This document shows, one piece after another, positions 18,872 to 33,632 of a stretch of DNA of 50,910 nucleotides. The DNA is from Russula earlei (lineage: Eukaryota > Basidiomycota > Agaricomycetes > Russulales > Russulaceae), in assembly GCA_025769875.1 (NCBI GenBank), contig JAGFNK010000385.1:1-50910 (forward strand), given 5' to 3'. The stretch's first letter is position 1; each line of letters opens with the position of its first letter. Position numbers and translations under genes: made by a program. The notes under the pieces are model-generated. The model was not told the DNA's origin. It searched no databases and worked only from the letters and a program-made list of their open reading frames with translations.

Positions 18872-21800
18872 ATGAGCCACCCATCACAATCCTCTTCGTC
18901 CTTCCCGTCGCTGTTCCACGCGGCCTTGCGGGACTACGAAAACAAGACGACGAGGAGCCTAGCTGATCACCCGCTCTCTAAGGAACTCGAAAAGTGCGAT
19001 TCTGTGGATTCAATTGTCGCCGTCCTTCAAGGACAGGCACGTTCCGTTAGGCAATATCGAGGAGACGATGGAAGGATCATGAATTCGGTCAAGTCTTCCG
19101 TCCACGTGCTGTACACACTTTCTAAACTTTCTACGAGCACCGTTCTTGGTGAGGGCATTGGTATAGTACGTCCAAAGATGACCATTGCGATTCTTGTGCC
19201 TGATGCACATTCCACAGCCTGTCCCGGCTGCAAAGGCAGTCTTCGCTGCGATCGGTATATTGCTTGGGGTAATTCACAATTTCGTTCTATAGCTGATCTT
19301 CGTGATATTAATGCGTCTTAGGCGGTCAAGGGCGTTACTGCGAGTTACGATGCGCTCCTCGACCTGCTCGAGTCCTTCGAGAATTTCCTCGGTAGACTCG
19401 AGATATATACAAGAATCCCTCCAAACGACGCAGCGGCATTGGGGGATATTCTTGTGAAGATAATGGTGGAACTTCTCTCTGCGCTCGCCCTAGCGACGAA
19501 ACAAGTCAAGAAGGGACGTTTCAGTGAGTGCGTACTCGGATATGGCGTTGGGTGACTGAGCGCAATGCAGAAATCTTTTTGAATAAACTTTTGGGCGAGA
19601 ATAAAATTGGGGGAGCGCTACAGAAACTGGATAGACTCACTCAGGATGAGGTCCGAACGGCCGCAGCGCAGACTCTCCAGATGGTTCATGGCCTCACGCA
19701 AAATAAGAGTGTGGTGTTGGATGGTGAGAAATGATACTCGGGTTGTGCCCTGTTCGCCGCTTTGAACATCCATACACCCATATTTAGATAAAAAGGCATC
19801 ACCATTCACGAGCAAACCTGTCAGGAACGTAACCAAGTCAGAACGTGGGTTGTTTTCTACCTTAGATATTCCCATGGCCGACAGGATACACTGAGACCCG
19901 TTCTTCGGCGCAGGCAACAAGTTTCGGCGGGGCATTCACAAATGGCTGTCCCCTCCCGATCCTTTCAAAAATCACAAAATTGCTTGTGAATCCAAGCATG
20001 ATAAAACGTTAACCTGGTGGATTCAGAGCAGCACCTACACAAAATGGAAAGAATCTGGCTCAAGCTCTCTACTATGGGTTTATGGAAAACGTTAGGGTCT
20101 TGTGACCATATTCACCCTTCACGATTAATGATTCATCCCTCTCTAGCCGGCGCAGGAAAGACTATTCTCTGGTACTTCCGACTTTCGCGTTTCCTTGGCA
20201 GAATCTGATCATAGGTCATTGGCCAGCTCTTCAATCATTACAGATATCCTCAAGATGTGCGAGCGTGGACAGGCATTATTGGCCTTCTTCTATTGCGACT
20301 TCCGAGAGGATCAAAAGAAGGACCTTCGTGGGCTGGTGTCATCACTACTGGTCCAGCTTTGTGATCAGTCTGATGCCTATCACGCTGTCCTTTCTGATTT
20401 CTACGAGGCCCATAATTGCGGTGAGAAATACGCCAGCGACGCTGAGCTCTTACAATGTCTCAGCGATATGGTCAATATCCCCGGACAAACTGCTTCGTAC
20501 CTCATCATCGATGCCTTGGATGAATGCCCAGAGACAACTGGTTTTCCATCTCCCCGTGACAAAGTCTTGAAACTGGTGCAGGACCTTGTCAAGTCACGAG
20601 TTACGAATCTGCAGATTTGTGTTACTAGCCGACCAGAGGCCGACATCAAACTTGCCCTTGAACATTCATCTTTTCATACGGTTTCTCTACATTCCGAGGA
20701 AGGGCAAATCCATGACATTGCCGAATATGTCAGGTCTGTCGTTGACACGGAGTATCCGTTCCAAAGATGGAAAGTGATGGATAGGGAATTGGTGATCGAT
20801 GTGATCACGAAAAACGCTGATGGGATGTCAGTAACAACGACTGCCATTTGTTATCAGCCTTGCTCATATTGGCAATTGTAGGTTTCGCTGGGTGTTCTGC
20901 CAGCTCGTCTACCTCCGTTCCTGCATCCCAGGATGTATACGGCGAGCTCTGGATGAATTGCCGGAGACCCTTGACGAGACGTATGCCCGCACATTGAAGG
21001 AAATCAGCGAGCGGAATTGGCAGTACGCGCACCGTCTTTTTCAATGCGTTGTCGCAGCTTCCCGGCCGCTCCGTGTTGAGGAGCTCGCTGAGTTTCTCAC
21101 GTTCGACTTCGACACGGGATCAACTCCTGCGTTTGTGGTCAACTGGCGGCCAGAAGACCCAGCGCACACGGTACTATCCGCTTGCGGTAGTCTACTTTCC
21201 ATCGTCGACGTGGAGGGATCACAAGTCATCCAATTTTCACATTATTCGGTCAAAGAATACTTGACGTCGACACGGCTTGCCGAATCAAAGGACCCGATTT
21301 CCCGTTTCCATGTTTCTATGACCGCCTCTCACACTATGGTTGCGCAAGCTTGTCTCAGTCTTCTACTGCACTTTGATGAAAACATCACCAGGGACAGGCT
21401 GGAGAAATTCCCTCTCACAGATTATGCGGCTGAGTACTGGGATGGCCATGCTCGCTTCGAGGAGGTGTCAGCAACGATCCAAGCTGAGATGAGACGTCTG
21501 TTTGAGACGGGAAAGCACCATATCTCAATCTGGGTCTGGATATACGACCCAATAGACGGCAGGTGTATACTCTCCGAACGCCCCTCGCAGGTCAGAGCGA
21601 CATCATTACATTATGCGGCATCCTGCGGCCTACGTGATGTTGTCAAGTTCCTGATCGTCGACCGCTCGGAGGATGTAAACGCGCGGGACTCGTTCGGAAG
21701 GACACCACTAAGTGTGGCATGTCAAAAGGGGCATTTGGAAGTTGCCTTGGTCGTTCTCGAGCATGGCGCAGATCCGAACGCCCAGAACAACCAAAACTGG

Positions 21801-24368
21801 ACAGCATTGCATTTGGCATCACAAAGTGGACACGGTGTTGTTGCCGGCGCACTTCTCGAGCATGGTGCAGATCCAAACGCCCAACAGGATGATATCTGGA
21901 TGCCATTGCATTTTGCATCATACAACGGACACCTGGACATTGCTCGGACGCTTCTTGAGCGTGGCGCAGATATAAATGCCCAGGAGAAAGATGACTGGAC
22001 CGCATTGCATTTTGCATCACAAAACGGACACATGGACGTTGCTCAGGTCCTTCTCAAGCGCGGCATAGATTTGAACGCCCAGACCAAGGACAAGACGACG
22101 GCATTGCATTTGGCATCACAAAGCGGACACGTAAATGTTGCTCGGGCACTTCTCGAGCGTGGCGCAGATCCAAACACCCAGGAGAAAGATAACTGGACGG
22201 CATTGCATTTCGCATCACAAAAGGGACACATGGATGTTGCTCTGGCACTTCTCGATTATGACGCGGATCCAAATGCCCAGGAGAAAGCTAACTGGATGGC
22301 ATTGCATTTCGCATCACAAAAGGGACACATGGATATCGTTCGGGCACTCCTCGAGCATGGCGCAGATCCAAATGCCCAGCAGAGTAATAACTGGACGGCA
22401 TTACATTTCGCATCATACAATGGACACCCGGACATTGCTGGGATGCTTCTTGAGCGTGGCGCAGATATAAATGCCCAGGAGAAAGATGACTGGACCGCAT
22501 TGCATTTCGTATCACAAAATGGACACATCGATGTTGCTCGGACACTTTTCGAGCATGGCATAGATCTGAACGCCCAGACCAACGAAAAGAAGACAGCATT
22601 GCATGTGGCATCGCAAAATGGACATGTGGATGTTGCTCGGGCACTTCTCGAGCGTGGCGCAGATCCAAACACCCAGGAGACAGATAACTGGACGGCATTG
22701 CATTTCGCATCACAAAAGGGACACATGGATATTGCTCGGGCACTTCTCGATTATGACGCGGATCCAAACGCCCAGGAGAAGGATAACTGGATGGCATTGC
22801 ATTTCGCATCACAAAAGGGACACATGGATATCGTTCGGGCACTTCTCGAGCATGGCGCAGATCCAAATGCCCAGCAGAGTAATAACTGGACGGCATTACA
22901 TTTCGCATCATACAATGGATACCCGGACATTGCTGGGATGCTTCTTGAGCGTGGCGCAGATATAAATGCCCAGGAGAAAGATGACTGGACCGCATTGCAT
23001 TTCGCGTCACAAAATGGACACATAGATGTTGCTCGGACATTTCTCGAGCGTGGCATAGATCTGAACGCGCAGACCAACGAAAAGAAGACAGCATTGCATG
23101 TGGCATCGCAAAATGGACATGTGGATGTTGCTCGGGCACTTCTCGAGCATGGTGCAGATCCGAACACCCAGGAGACAGATAACTGGACGGCATTGCATTT
23201 CGCATCACAAAAGGGACATATGGATGTTGCTCGGGCACTTCTCGATTATGACGCGGATCCAAATGCCCAGGAGAAAGCTAATTGGATGGCATTGCATTTC
23301 GCATCACAAAAGGGACACATGGATATCGTTCAGTCACTACTCGAGCATGGCGCAGATCCAAACCCCCAGCAGAGAGATGGCTGGACGGCATTACATTTCG
23401 CATCATACAATGGACACCCGGACGTTGCTGGGATGCTTCTCGAGCGTGGCGCAGATATAAATGCCCAGGAGAAAGATGACTGGACCGCATTGCATTTCGC
23501 GTCACAGAATGGGCACATGGATGTTGCTCAGGTCCTTCTCAAGCGCGGCATAGATTTGAACGCCCAGACCAACGAAAAGAAGACAGCATTGCATGTGGCA
23601 TCACAAAATGGACATGTGGATGTTGCTCGGGCACTTCTCGAGCATGGTGCAGATCCAAAAGCCCAGGAGAAGGAGAACTGCGTGGCATTGCATTTGGCGT
23701 CACAAAAGGGACACGTGGATGTTGTTCAGGCACTTCTCGAGTGTGGCACAGATCCAAATGCCCGGCAGAGAAATAACTGGACAGCATTGCATTTCGCATC
23801 ACAAAATGGACAGGTGGATGTTGTTCGGGCACTTCTCGAGCGTGGCGCAGATCCAAATGCCCAGGAGAAAGATAGCTGGATGGCATTGCATTTCGCATCA
23901 CAAAAGGGACACATGGATATCGTTCGGACACTTCTCGAGCATGGCACAGATCCAAACCCCCAGCAGAGAGATGGCTGGACGGCATTACTCTTCGCATCAT
24001 ACAACGGACACGGGGACATTGCTCGGACACTTCTCGAACATGGCGCAGATCCAAACGCCCAAGAGAATGATGACTGGACGGCATTGCATTTCGCATCAGA
24101 ACATGGACATGTGGACGTTGGCCGGGCGCTTCTCGAGCGTGGCGTAGATTTGAATGCCCAGACCAACGAAAAGAAGACGGCATTGCATTTGGCATCAAGA
24201 CGGGGAAAGCTTGACATTGTACGACTGCTTGTCGAGTACGGCTCCGATATTCATGCACCGGACAACGAGGGTCGCACGCCATTCCAGAGAGCATCAGAAC
24301 ATCAGCCTCCACATCGTGATGTGATGAAATTTTTGTTAGCACACGGAGCAACCGATCCTACGAGATGA
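18872..24368 (+). CDS. NLR-like STAND protein: Goodbye - NACHT - 28 ankyrin repeats
   Basis: Eight exons fit: 18872-19165, 19218-19268, 19322-19523, 19571-19723, 19914-20090, 20147-20171, 20215-20826, 20882-24368. Their sum is 5001 nt, giving 1666 residues with no stops. Introns are 43-56 bp except the fourth (190 bp, 19724-19913), which is the least certain. Residues of about 10-190 match the fungal Goodbye domain (LADHPLSKELEKCDSV, ASYDALLDLLESFENFL). The NACHT ATPase has Walker A GKPGAGKT (291-298), Walker B LIIDALDEC (397-405) and ICVTSRPEAD. Ankyrin repeats fill 743-1666, 33 residues each. Such fungal NLRs are thought to sense non-self through the repeats, oligomerise via NACHT and signal through the N-terminus. 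The ligand here is unknown. The near-identical repeats suggest recent repeat reshuffling. Short minus-strand frames across exon 8 are shadows. Confidence 0.88.
21897..23876 (+). repeat. Higher-order 495-bp tandem repeat in the ankyrin region
   Basis: Five 33-residue ankyrin repeats form a unit of 165 residues, repeated head to tail from 21897, 22392, 22887 and 23382. The order of repeat types (YNG, QNG ending QTNEK, K-start, DYDADPN, WM-start) is kept in the first three units; the fourth is more diverged and the pattern shifts by one repeat after it. Units two and three are very alike at DNA level, so recent unequal crossing-over or conversion is likely. Confidence 0.9.
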
Positions 24369-26802
24369 CGAAGGCTCGGGTGAGTTGACCAAGTAGTTTT
24401 CACGTGGTGGCCTGTGTGATGATCATGTAGACCGATAGGACGAACTTTGTGCCAAGTTGCCAAGTTACCATCGCACCCATACTTTTCACCCGACACCCAA
24501 TCAACTTCGACGTGTAATACGATTTATTGCAAACAAGTGCTTGAAAACTGCAAAGACGAAATGAGGCCAAACATTGATACTGTCGTAGGTCAATGTTGAC
24601 TCGAATGTCTTGAATCCTGTGGATGGTTGTGCTGCATCAACTGGATCTCTGTCCGTGCAACTTCCCACCACCTTCCGTGTGTTGCGATGATATCGCTCTC
24701 AGTTCGCGGAAAAGGAACTATATGAATTATATCTAACCTGTTGCGATGATATCGCTCTAGGTATGATGTTAGTACATGTGGTAACGAGACGGTAAGAGTG
24801 ACTAACCTCAGTTCGCGGAAAAGGAACTGAGGTGCGAGTCGGAAAGGCGTCGTACATTATATGGACATTAGAACAAAGATAGAGTGGCATGAAAGGGATA
24901 CCACGTTATGTGTCAGAGGAACCCGGAGCTCGGACTTCCGAGCGGGTGTTGTCGTCGCGCTGTGGCTGCAACTCCAACACGTATACTTGCTCACAATCTG
25001 GGTTTGTGGTCGATAATCTATGACACCACGGGGCTACATATGATTGTTCGGGCGCGCTTTGTGCTTACTTTGGTGGCTTAAATAGTTCGAGGACGTGAAG
25101 ACATTGGCATTTGCCGAGGTCTCGTGTCTCATTGAGATGCAATCGCTCATCCGAAGGACTGGAATAATAGAATCCCAAGGGGATGCGCCGGGCTCCGCAA
25201 AACACCATTACTGTTGCAACGTTGCAACATGCACGAGATCACAGTGTCTGGGGGGTTTAGCCAGAACTCGCAACACTCTGACCTGACATGACAAGAGTGT
25301 AGAATGCATGTTCCGAAAACACGAATTTATTTATACCTTGGGACGTGACCACTTCCTTCACGCAGCTCTCGCACTTTTGCCGTACACCTTTCACCATGCT
25401 GCGTTTTGCCTCTTGGTTCCCCAGCTCCCGACTTGGACCAGGACTCCGACGGCGCCGATCGCGGCCGTAGCCGCCGTCTCCCTTGTCGGACGACAAAACA
25501 GCCCGTGAGGTTGTGGCCGGAAAGAATCACCGTCAGGGAAGGTCGTGTTCCAGGTTACGTGCAAGGGCCAGCTTCGGTGCGCATAATACTTTGACACGCG
25601 CTGAGAGGGGTCGGTTATCGTATCGTATCGTCTCGCTTGATGATGATCGCATGGCGTGACGACAGGCCGTTGAGCACTCAAGACGTCTCAGCTGACCTCG
25701 CGTTGGCTCGACTGCCCCATGTGGCCCGGGGATAACCGATCATCTCACGTAAGTAGACATAGCCGGCCGAGCCGCGTCAACCGTGATCATGTCCGTGCAC
25801 GCATGCGGCATGCGGTTGGCGGCTCGTCGACGAGTACAGCCCGTAGCGCATATAATAAAAACACGGTTCCACCGACCGGCGTTGCTCATTGACATTGACA
25901 GAAAAAAAAAAAATCGAGTCGAGGCCGGAAAACAGAAGTGAGGACGAAGAGAGGAGGGGGCAGAATAGAAAAGTGGCCAGGCTTCGATTTTGGCGATCGA
26001 TGATCGGCGGTCGCTGGTTTTTGCTAACTAAAACACACACAGGAGAAGTGATGGCTGGCGTTCGACAAAGTGTCTGTGTCTGTCTGTTGTCTTTGTCGGC
26101 GGTCGAAATTCAGGGCCGGTGATGCTTCCAGTCCGTGATGGAGAGAAGGCACTTCCATTGGCTTGGCATCGAGGCGTCTCTATCTCTCATTCATAACGTC
26201 ATCATTACCCGTGGGGAGACAGGGCTCTGACATGTGACAGCTCTTTCAAGGGAAGCGCTCGGGGATCGGTGTAAACGCCGCCCGCCCAACCTTTCCATCC
26301 ACTCCACATTTTCCAATAATTTCAATACGTATATGTGAGGGCCATAATCGGCCTTGTGAAAGGTCCGAGTCGCAAAGTATACGATAGAAGTATTGTATTC
26401 ACCTTACGTACTGTCGGCCGGCATTCGGAGCAAATCAAACTCCTGTTTGCCCAAAAGTCACCACCAAACGAGAGTTCTTCAATGTTGGCCGTCGGCTTCG
26501 CACAATTCCCCTAAGTTCGTCAACATCGAGGATCCGATTCGCATCAAGCCCGTTCTCGGAATACGGGATGGGAATCGCCGGTAGCTGTGTAAGAAAGGTA
26601 GTCGTGGTGGTGGCACACTACTAGTAGGGGTAATGGAAATAGAGTACGCGCAAAATTGAACAACATACAGCGTAGGATGAACGAAAAGTACGAGAACAAA
26701 CGCAAGAGCAAAACAGAATCATGACTTTATACAATCCCTTGACCTGGCATCAAGTTGGCACTGGTCGCGCTCAGAGGACATTTGCTGCAACAGATCAGGG
26801 CT
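24369..26802. other. Intergenic region, no gene recognised
   Basis: Between the NLR stop and the SLATT gene stop (convergent genes). Several frames of 60-96 codons exist, but none shows a domain or coding character. It holds the short repeat cluster at 24681-24832, an A12 run near 25902, and a TATCG repeat near 25617. Confidence 0.5.
24681..24832. repeat. Short interspersed duplications and hairpin
   Basis: GTTGCGATGATATCGCTCT occurs at 24681-24699 and 24740-24758. A separate 22-nt block beginning CTCAGTTCGCGG occurs at 24698-24719 and 24807-24828. The second copy forms a perfect 9-bp inverted repeat (CCTCAGTTC, 9-nt loop, GAACTGAGG) at 24806-24832. The meaning is unknown; footprints of a small mobile element are one option. 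Confidence 0.6.
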
Positions 26803-28162
26803 TTACACGAATTCCTTACGTGGGGGAACAAACCCATTTCCGCCCACTTGAGACCCTGCACTGGTATTGTTCAAACCTGACCCCTTCTCTTGACCATTGT
26901 TGGGGCCCGTTTCTGGGTTGACCGTCACGCTTCCTGGCTTATTGCCAAGCAAGACCTCCAGACCGAAGCGGTAGCCATGGATTTTATCGTCCCACTTGTT
27001 CCCGACCTCGTGTCCGTGGTCCAGCACAAACGAGTTGATCTCACGCAGAAAATGATCGAGCGCCTGTGAGCGTTGTTGCGATTGTTGTGGCTCGTTCGAG
27101 CCCTTTGTGCGCGCCAGGTACGATGCAACAAGCGTCGATGTACCGCCAAGAATTGAGATTGCGACGGAGGTCTGCCATCGACGTTAGGTGGACCATGGAC
27201 GGGGTCAGTGGGAGCTTATACTACGCACGTTTTTGCCGCTCAGTGCTGCACCGAGTGCCGTGGTAAGTGCACCGATTAGAACTTGAAGGCCAATGGCGAT
27301 GGTTTGCAGCCAATCCGTCTGAGATGCTGTACGACGCAGTTGCACGCGGGTCAATAAGAGGGTCAATTGGGAGAGTGCGCTAGGCGTTACCTTGCTTCGT
27401 AGACTTGTCGAATTCGTCCTTGGCGGCTTTGATGGTCGTCGCCAAGCGCTGTTCAACATTCCTCTCGCGGGACTGAGAGGACGAAAACCCGTCGGGGTGA
27501 TCAGCAGGCCAAGAGGACCGTAAAGTGGTCGTGAGGGAACGCACAATCTCTCCCTCATTGTGAGCGAGCCATGCAGCCTCGCTGTCGGGGTAGAGGGTGG
27601 TCGGACGACGATAGACACCGGCACCTCCGCCATGGGACACGTAAACGGGACGCGGCGGCGGCGGAGGCGGAGGAATGGCTTCCGGTAGTGCCGAGTACGA
27701 CCGCGTGACGCGTGCGGTTCCACGCGGTGGTGTGATCGCGCGGTTCCCGCCATTCCCACTGCCACTGGCCCCGCCGTGAGAGGAGACGGAGGTAGGACCG
27801 GGAACGGACGGATCGGACACCGGCCGTCGTGATGCCTCGGCGGCTGGGGGCACAAGGGCGTGGGGCGATGCCTCCGCCGGGTGTTCCTGCGGTAGTTCCG
27901 GGATGGGCTTCACGGCCAGGGCAGGGTGAGGGACGGCGGGAGGGGTGGAAGAGGAAGACGACGCCAGCCGAGAGAGCACGGTCTGTGCAGCGCCGAGGGC
28001 GGTGGCGGCCGTGGACGGGTCCGAGGGGTGCTCTCGCGCAGCGTTGGCATGTCCCAGAAAAGAGAGCACGGTTTGTGCTGTGGCCAGCGGGGCGGGTACC
28101 GAATGCCCGGCACCAGCGGGAGCGGAATCGTGGGGCGGCGCGTTCGGCTGGTGGGCACTCAT
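26803..28162 (-). CDS. Fungal SLATT-domain 2TM protein
   Basis: Three minus-strand exons, 28162-27391, 27326-27229 and 27171-26803, with introns of 64 and 57 bp, sum to 1239 nt (412 residues) in frame. Residues 1-250 are Pro/Ser/Ala-rich and look disordered, with a PPPPPPPRP tract. The C-terminal part matches the fungal SLATT family (SMODS and SLOG-associating 2TM effector domain): two hydrophobic helices, IAIGLQVLIGALTTALGAAL and SVAISILGGTSTLVASYLA, then a helical segment with DHGHEVGN and YRFGLEVLLGN. Relatives in bacteria are membrane effectors of nucleotide-triggered defence systems; the role in fungi is not settled. The ATG at 28162 is the first in frame. The frame is open a little further upstream only with a non-ATG start. 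It converges with the NLR gene and shares an upstream region with the sulfhydrylase gene. Confidence 0.85.
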
Positions 28163-31095
<2,933 letters not shown>

Positions 31096-33632
31096 GACGA
31101 ATGAAGCCAGGTTGGATATATATGTATGTTATGGGAGAGGTCTGCTCGGTATGATGTAAGAGGAAGAATGGACAGGGAGCGTACATGTTTGCACGTTACG
31201 AAATCGCCCAATAAATAGGTACCCGAATCAGCGTCGTATGACTTGACTGCGCAGGACATTTCAAAGAGTCTCATGGGCTATGATCGTGCGATACCGTGGA
31301 CCGGGGACAATCATTGGCGAATCCGCCCACGGTGACGAGAGGATGATGAATGTGGCGCGGCCCTCAACCACCACCAACGGATTTCCCCACGGCAAAGGCC
31401 CAGCGCGACGGACAAGCGCGGCCACCTGTCCTAGCTTCAGGCCCCACAAAACACTACCTAAAAACCTACCAACCAAATGGCAGACCTCCTTAAGGCGCTT
31501 GTACCATAGTTTTTTCCTTGAGCCCATGGAGACTGATCGACCCGAATGTGCTCACACGAAGACCCCCCCCCCCCCCCGGACTGCCTTTGATCCAACGACC
31601 TTTGTTCGCCCATCGTATACAGTGGCCACCGACAACCCCACCTCATGAGACCAATTCTCCATGTCTGCCACACCGCCCTCCCTCGAATGAATGTGATGTT
31701 TCGGTAGTTTCAGTGAGTTTCGCCCCCCGTTGCTACGTACCCCCGAGTCCCACACTGCCCCCACAGCGTGCATGGACACATTCATCCTCACACCCGGTTC
31801 TCGCACTTGGCTACAGCCCGTCAGATGGGGCCCGAAAACAGCTATTCGGCGTACAGTAGTTGAGCACGCAACTAAGGATCAGAATGAGCGACCGGCTTGA
31901 CCCGCGAGCGTGGGACGGAGATGAAATGCAGCGTCCAACCGTCATTCATTTTCATTGTTGGGCAAGACAAAATGGGATGGGCTGGATGACGTGACCGCCG
32001 TGATCGACGCTCGCCCGTGGGTCCATGTTCCCCTCCAAAAGTGGAATGGCGCTACACGTGTTGGGGGCTGCAAACATGTTTTCCGTTTCGCCACCACTGT
32101 GGGAGGCGTTGGCTCCGAGCCATTCCTAAACGGGTCGTATGCGCGCCACGTCGGGGGAACGGCAGAAATGGTTGGTTTGCAACACGGTTCCTGGAGGCGT
32201 CGGTTTTCGCGAGGTTGGCAGGTGGTGGTGGCGACAAGGCGGATTGCGAGTGACTGGTCATATTCCGAGTCATTCCGTTATTCGAGTCAGCTGGGAAAGG
32301 CGTCGCCGTAATGGGGTGAGTGAAGCTTCCCCCACTCTCTCCACTCCAGAGGAGGTGTGCCCCTAGCGTCGTCGCCGACTACATGGCTGACCCGAGCCTG
32401 AAGGGTAGCGGATTCAGAACCCGGGTAACTGGAGCACGGCATTCCTTTGCCCGTCCGAGGCGTGCCAAATCCTGTGTCGAAATCGACGAGTCGATGACCG
32501 GATTCATTTTCAATTTGCCCCTTTAGTACGTACACACCAGCTCATCATGGTTGAGGATGCGCCACCCCTTAATCATTAACGCCAGGGGATAGAGACGTCC
32601 CTCTGCGTTCCGTGAGGCAGGAATCTGACACAGAAGGTGCACCTATCGAGAACGTCGCATCTGGGGTCCGACGGCCTTGAAGGGCAATACGACGTCCTGG
32701 TCTCAGCAACGCGAGGTAAACACGTGGGGGGCACATTTCCCTCTGCACAAAGTGGACCCCCGCGTGCGCCACGGGAGGGTATATAAGGGAAAGAGCGCCA
32801 CGGCCTCGCCTGAAGCCCTGGAAGACGGCGAGGATTTCACGGGCGTATCTCTCAGGGGTATGTGGGCGTAGACAGACGTACAGTTTGTACCAGTTTTCAA
32901 AGTCTCTCAACCAACCGATAAAGCACTGATCGCTATCGTCCGGGCGGAAAGCCAACGGGACGGACGCGCTATTGTGATCGTAGAACCGGGACAAGGGCGA
33001 CAGGAGATGTGGCTGCCTGCGGTATTTATTGTTCATAGTCATATTTCATATAGGTGATATCATGAGACTGGGCGTAGGTTCGCCATCGTCCCAGTGGCAC
33101 TGAGATCAAGATGAAGAAGCTTCCCTGATGGCCAGCAAGGACGATACGGAGGGATTGGTGGAAATTATTGACCTCGCATCGTGCCAGAGACCGAACACAA
33201 CAAGGGTGAGGGTGGATTGGGAGAGAGAGCCTGATTTGGACCCGGATACACTCAGGGTGTGATGTTGGGTTGGAGGACAGCAGACAGGTTTACCGCTGCC
33301 TTTGAGGGATGGCCATGCACACTCCGCATGTTTTTTACATTACAGTGGTCATGTTCGCCAACTACCACCGACACAGACACAAATCCTTTTCCCGAACCGA
33401 AGAGATGATCTACAAACGACCGACGCCTTCTCCTGGGAACGCCCCTCCTCCTGCGGTTTCATCCATTGCATCACACCCCTGCTTCGCCACAGCCGCTCGG
33501 TCTTGTATTTAGCCTTCAACTTCCTCCATCTCGCTTCCCCCCTCGTCGCCTCCTCCATTCTTCCCGTCCCGCTCATCCTTCCACCACTCGACACACATCA
33601 AAACCAGCCACCCTCGTCCCCTCCCCCCCAGA
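31096..33632. other. Intergenic region, one doubtful ORF
   Basis: There is no recognisable gene apart from the weak candidate at 32569-33042. It contains a C15 run at 31563-31577. The pyrimidine-rich stretch 33400-33632 precedes the next gene. The long plus-strand frame from 33302 is a shadow in another frame of that gene. Confidence 0.4.
32569..33042 (-). CDS. Hypothetical protein or remnant
   Basis: A 157-codon minus-strand frame. The middle (DDSDQCFIGWLRDFENWYKL then HTPERYAREILAVFQGF) has ordinary protein character, while the C-terminal third is arginine-rich and looks non-coding, as if an intron or frameshift ended the real exon near 32810. I recognise no family. It may be part of a spliced gene or a decayed fragment. 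Confidence 0.3.
   Translation of the reverse strand: MTMNNKYRRQPHLLSPLSRFYDHNSASVPLAFRPDDSDQCFIGWLRDFENWYKLYVCLRPHTPERYAREILAVFQGFRRGRGALSLIYPPVAHAGVHFVQREMCPPRVYLALLRPGRRIALQGRRTPDATFSIGAPSVSDSCLTERRGTSLSPGVND

Noticed and set aside
20172..20201. A 30-bp intron in the NLR ending at TTGGCAG
   Set aside because: Too short and leads to stops. The acceptor at 20214 gives a 43-bp intron with a branch-like CTGAT and the right phase.
21897..23876. CRISPR-like regular repeats
   Set aside because: The repeats are in-frame ankyrin codons without spacers, in a eukaryotic gene.
22256..24351. Long minus-strand frames (up to 324 codons) across the ankyrin array
   Set aside because: They repeat every 495 bp in step with the ankyrin cassettes and are antisense shadows of the plus-strand gene.
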